Shown here in pieces: positions 5,783 to 7,320 of a stretch of 7,320 bases of DNA (positions are counted from its first letter, which is position 1; every line of letters begins with the position of its first letter). The notes beneath the pieces were generated by a model. The model was given only the letters and a program-made list of their open reading frames with translations, did not search any database and had not been told where the DNA came from. Position numbers and translations under genes: made by a program. Origin of the DNA: Chloroflexota bacterium (GTDB lineage Bacteria > Chloroflexota > Dehalococcoidia > Tepidiformales > Tepidiformaceae). The DNA lies in contig JAKALX010000178.1 in the NCBI GenBank assembly GCA_021823905.1, forward strand, positions 1 through 7,320, written 5' to 3'.

Positions 5783-6304
5783 TCAGCCTACGCGGACGCC
5801 GACCTTCGCGCCGAGCTCGTGGAGCGCGCGGCGGTACTCGGCGAGCGTGGTAGCCGGGAGCTTGTTCTCGCGGAGCTGGCGGGCGACGTCGGCGCGGCCG
5901 GGATTGTAGCCACGCGCTTCGAGCAGGGCGAGCTCCTGGCCGGCGATCGCGAAGTACTCTTCGAAGCCGCGGGTGGTGGTCGAAAGCCGCGAGACGGTCG
6001 TGGCACGGTTCGCCTCGACATTGGCGACAGAGCCGCCCCCGAGATGAGCGACAAACTCTTCGAACTCCTCGTCGGTCATGTTCGCGGCGGCGGCGCCGAG
6101 CTGCTCGCGGAAGCGTTGGGCCCTTGCCACTGGGTCACTGGCGGCGGGAACGAAGCGGACGGAACTCTGAAGACCGGCTTCGTAGCCGAGGGCGAGCTCG
6201 GTGAAATAGCGAATGCGATCCATCGCCTGGTTGAGACGAATAACGTGCGAGACGTAGGCGTCATAGGGAGACGCCAGCTTCCAGACGATGCTCTTGAGCG
6301 CCAT
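5783..6304 (-). CDS. Conserved-looking hypothetical protein, 173 residues
   Basis: I do not recognise this protein. It is predicted soluble and mostly helical, without a signal peptide, membrane segment or cysteine-rich motif. Features are an N-terminal helix region (SPYDAYVSHVIRLNQ, ~12-26), an acidic patch (MTDEEFEEFVAHLGGGS, ~76-92), a Ser/Thr/Arg stretch (RATTVSRLSTTTRGFEEY, ~100-117) and a C-terminal region with RGYNPGRADVARQLR that could be a small helical, perhaps helix-turn-helix-like, module. A GTG at 6313 would add three residues, but the ATG at 6304 has AGGAG 8 nt upstream and is preferred. The upstream PAC2 gene ends 5 nt before this start, and yciH begins 2 nt after its stop, so all three are almost certainly one transcript. 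Its coding status is supported by this tight packing and by continuous soluble-protein composition. The plus-strand ORF overlapping it is Arg-rich and has no such support. Confidence 0.82.
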   Translation of the reverse strand: MALKSIVWKLASPYDAYVSHVIRLNQAMDRIRYFTELALGYEAGLQSSVRFVPAASDPVARAQRFREQLGAAAANMTDEEFEEFVAHLGGGSVANVEANRATTVSRLSTTTRGFEEYFAIAGQELALLEARGYNPGRADVARQLRENKLPATTLAEYRRALHELGAKVGVRVG

Positions 6305-6309
6305 GGCTG

Positions 6310-7194
6310 TCACTCCTGTTGGCTCTCGCTTCCGCCGCGAAGAAAGTCCTCGACATCGCGAAGAATGTCGTCGGCGGAAGGGAGGGCGTTCTCGTCGGTT
6401 TCTTCTTCGGGCTCGCCGTAATGCTCTTCGAGGGTGCGGACGTAGGCGCCGATCTGCTCGTCGCCCCGGGAAGCTTCCTCCACCCGCTCGGCGAAGCGCT
6501 CTTGCTCTTCTTCGAGGTCCGCGAGGTCGGGGACGACGCCGATCATCGGGCGAAGGGCGCGAAGGAGAGCGACAGTGGCGGCCGGATTCTCCTCGACATT
6601 CAGGTAATGGGGGACACCGGCCGCGAGGCTGATCAGGTTCGCGCCCTTCCTGCGAAGGTAGTCGTGAATGACGCCTAGCACGCCGGTCGGCCCCTGGTAG
6701 AGTGACCGGCCAAGACCGTATTTCGCGGCAAGCACGGGATCGGCGGCGGAGCCAGTAACCGGCACGGGACGCGTGTGGGGTGTTGCCGCGGGCCGGGCGA
6801 CGAGGGTGCAGACAAGAGAGGGATCGGTGGCCATCAGCGCGTCGCCGAGGCGTTCGGAGAACGTGCGCCAGCGCAGGTTAGGCTCGACGCCGCGGACAAC
6901 AACGAGGTCGTTATCGGCGGCCGGGATGCGCATCCAGAACGCTTCGTTCTGGGGCCAGCGGATCTCGCGCAAGCCGTGCTCGTCGAGCCGGACGTGGGGA
7001 CGGGTGTCGCTGAAGACGTAGTAGTGCTCGGGATCGACTTCGAGGAAACGCTGGCCACCGTAAGCGTCGACGAGACGCGTGGCCGCGTCGGTGGTTACGG
7101 TGCCGGTATCGCTCCAGCCCGAGAACGCGAGAACAACAACCGGAGCGCGAAGCAGCGGCAATTCGGCGACCGTGAAACCATCCATCCGTTCCAT
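6310..7194 (-). CDS. PAC2 family protein (proteasome-assembly-chaperone-2-like fold)
   Basis: This is a 294-residue cytosolic protein. Recognisable PAC2 features in order are VVVLAFSGWSDTG (19-31), a DPEHYYVFSDTRP segment (54-66) matching the DP-[ED]-x-Y-x-F-x-x-x-RP motif of bacterial members, a WPQNEAF region, LVVVRGVEPNLRW (97-109), a substrate-groove-like loop, then YQGPTGVLGVIHD and LAAGVPHYLN. The C-terminal ~70 residues are acidic and helical (possible coiled coil), ending with a PSADDILRDVEDFLR motif like that of actinobacterial relatives. In eukaryotes PAC1/PAC2 assist 20S proteasome assembly, and archaeal relatives interact with proteasome components. The role of bacterial members is not established, and many occur in genomes without a proteasome. 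The ATG at 7194 has GGGAG 7 nt upstream; an alternative ATG lies three codons later. First gene of a three-gene minus-strand operon with a DUF-like gene and yciH. Confidence 0.9.
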   Translation of the reverse strand: MERMDGFTVAELPLLRAPVVVLAFSGWSDTGTVTTDAATRLVDAYGGQRFLEVDPEHYYVFSDTRPHVRLDEHGLREIRWPQNEAFWMRIPAADNDLVVVRGVEPNLRWRTFSERLGDALMATDPSLVCTLVARPAATPHTRPVPVTGSAADPVLAAKYGLGRSLYQGPTGVLGVIHDYLRRKGANLISLAAGVPHYLNVEENPAATVALLRALRPMIGVVPDLADLEEEQERFAERVEEASRGDEQIGAYVRTLEEHYGEPEEETDENALPSADDILRDVEDFLRGGSESQQE

Positions 7195-7201
7195 TCTACC
7201 G

Positions 7202-7206
7202 CTCCC
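7202..7206 (-). promoter_or_regulatory. Ribosome-binding site of the PAC2-family gene
   Basis: On the minus strand GGGAG is followed by 7 nt and the ATG ending at 7194, supporting the first of two nearby ATG codons as the start. Confidence 0.6.
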
Positions 7207-7257
7207 GCACTTACGCGATGGCCGGCCCGGGTTGCGGCCGCCACCTCGAGTTTCGGT

Positions 7258-7320
7258 TCAGTCGGCGCGAGCGCTGGCGCCGCGATGGTACATCGCCTTC
7301 CCGTCGCCGCCCCGTCGCAG
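7258..7320 (-). CDS. Possible C-terminal tail of another minus-strand gene (cut off by window)
   Basis: The minus-strand frame entering at 7320 reads ~20 residues ending GDGKAMYHRGASARAD before a TGA at 7258-7260, leaving a 63-nt gap to the PAC2 start. The composition is plausible for a protein C-terminus and the spacing suits an operon, but the fragment is too short to identify and another frame is also open here. Low certainty. Confidence 0.25.
   Translation of the reverse strand: MRRGGDGKAMYHRGASARAD

Noticed and set aside
5717..6421. A 234-codon plus-strand ORF across the unknown gene and the PAC2 3' end
   Set aside because: The minus-strand genes here have ribosome-binding sites, tight operon spacing and, on both sides, recognised families. 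The plus-strand ORF has none.
7285..7320. Start of a divergent plus-strand gene at an ATG near the window end
   Set aside because: There is no ribosome-binding site, and only 12 codons are visible.

Overview
This is an ordinary-looking, gene-dense, high-GC bacterial chromosomal segment with nine convincing protein-coding genes, six on the plus strand and three on the minus strand. I see no rRNA, tRNA, CRISPR array, transposase or phage gene. The gene content is a tetrapyrrole methylase-MazG fusion, a PAC2-family protein, a bacterial SUI1/YciH protein and ABC-2 exporters with an IYDLGYRRYDGPR-type permease N-terminus. Together these fit a high-GC Chloroflexota (Dehalococcoidia/Thermomicrobia-like) or, less likely, an actinobacterial relative. 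That assignment is inference from protein flavour only.

Plus strand, 3-1660: the 3' part of a tetrapyrrole-methylase/MazG nucleotide pyrophosphohydrolase gene, then a thioredoxin-fold protein with a single cysteine (WCPD motif). The stretch 1661-1784 has small hairpins and a possible 27-codon leader ORF. Plus strand, 1785-5284: a tightly overlapping four-gene operon (ATPase, permease, ATPase, permease; overlaps of 17, 4 and 4 nt) encoding a complete ABC-2-type exporter, or two paired half-systems, of unknown substrate.

The gap 5285-5405 separates the convergent plus and minus operons. It is filled almost exactly by a long inverted repeat whose arms are each three tandem copies of a 7-base unit. 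This is the most unusual structure in the window and could be a repetitive element and/or a bidirectional transcription end.

Minus strand, 7194 down to 5406: a three-gene operon running from a PAC2-family protein through an unrecognised 173-residue protein to a YciH/SUI1 translation factor, with gaps of 5 and 2 nt. The last 126 bases (7195-7320) hold the PAC2 ribosome-binding site and perhaps the tail of another minus-strand gene.

I found no clear previously undescribed multi-gene system. The best candidates for follow-up are the heptad inverted repeat and the PAC2/unknown/YciH operon.
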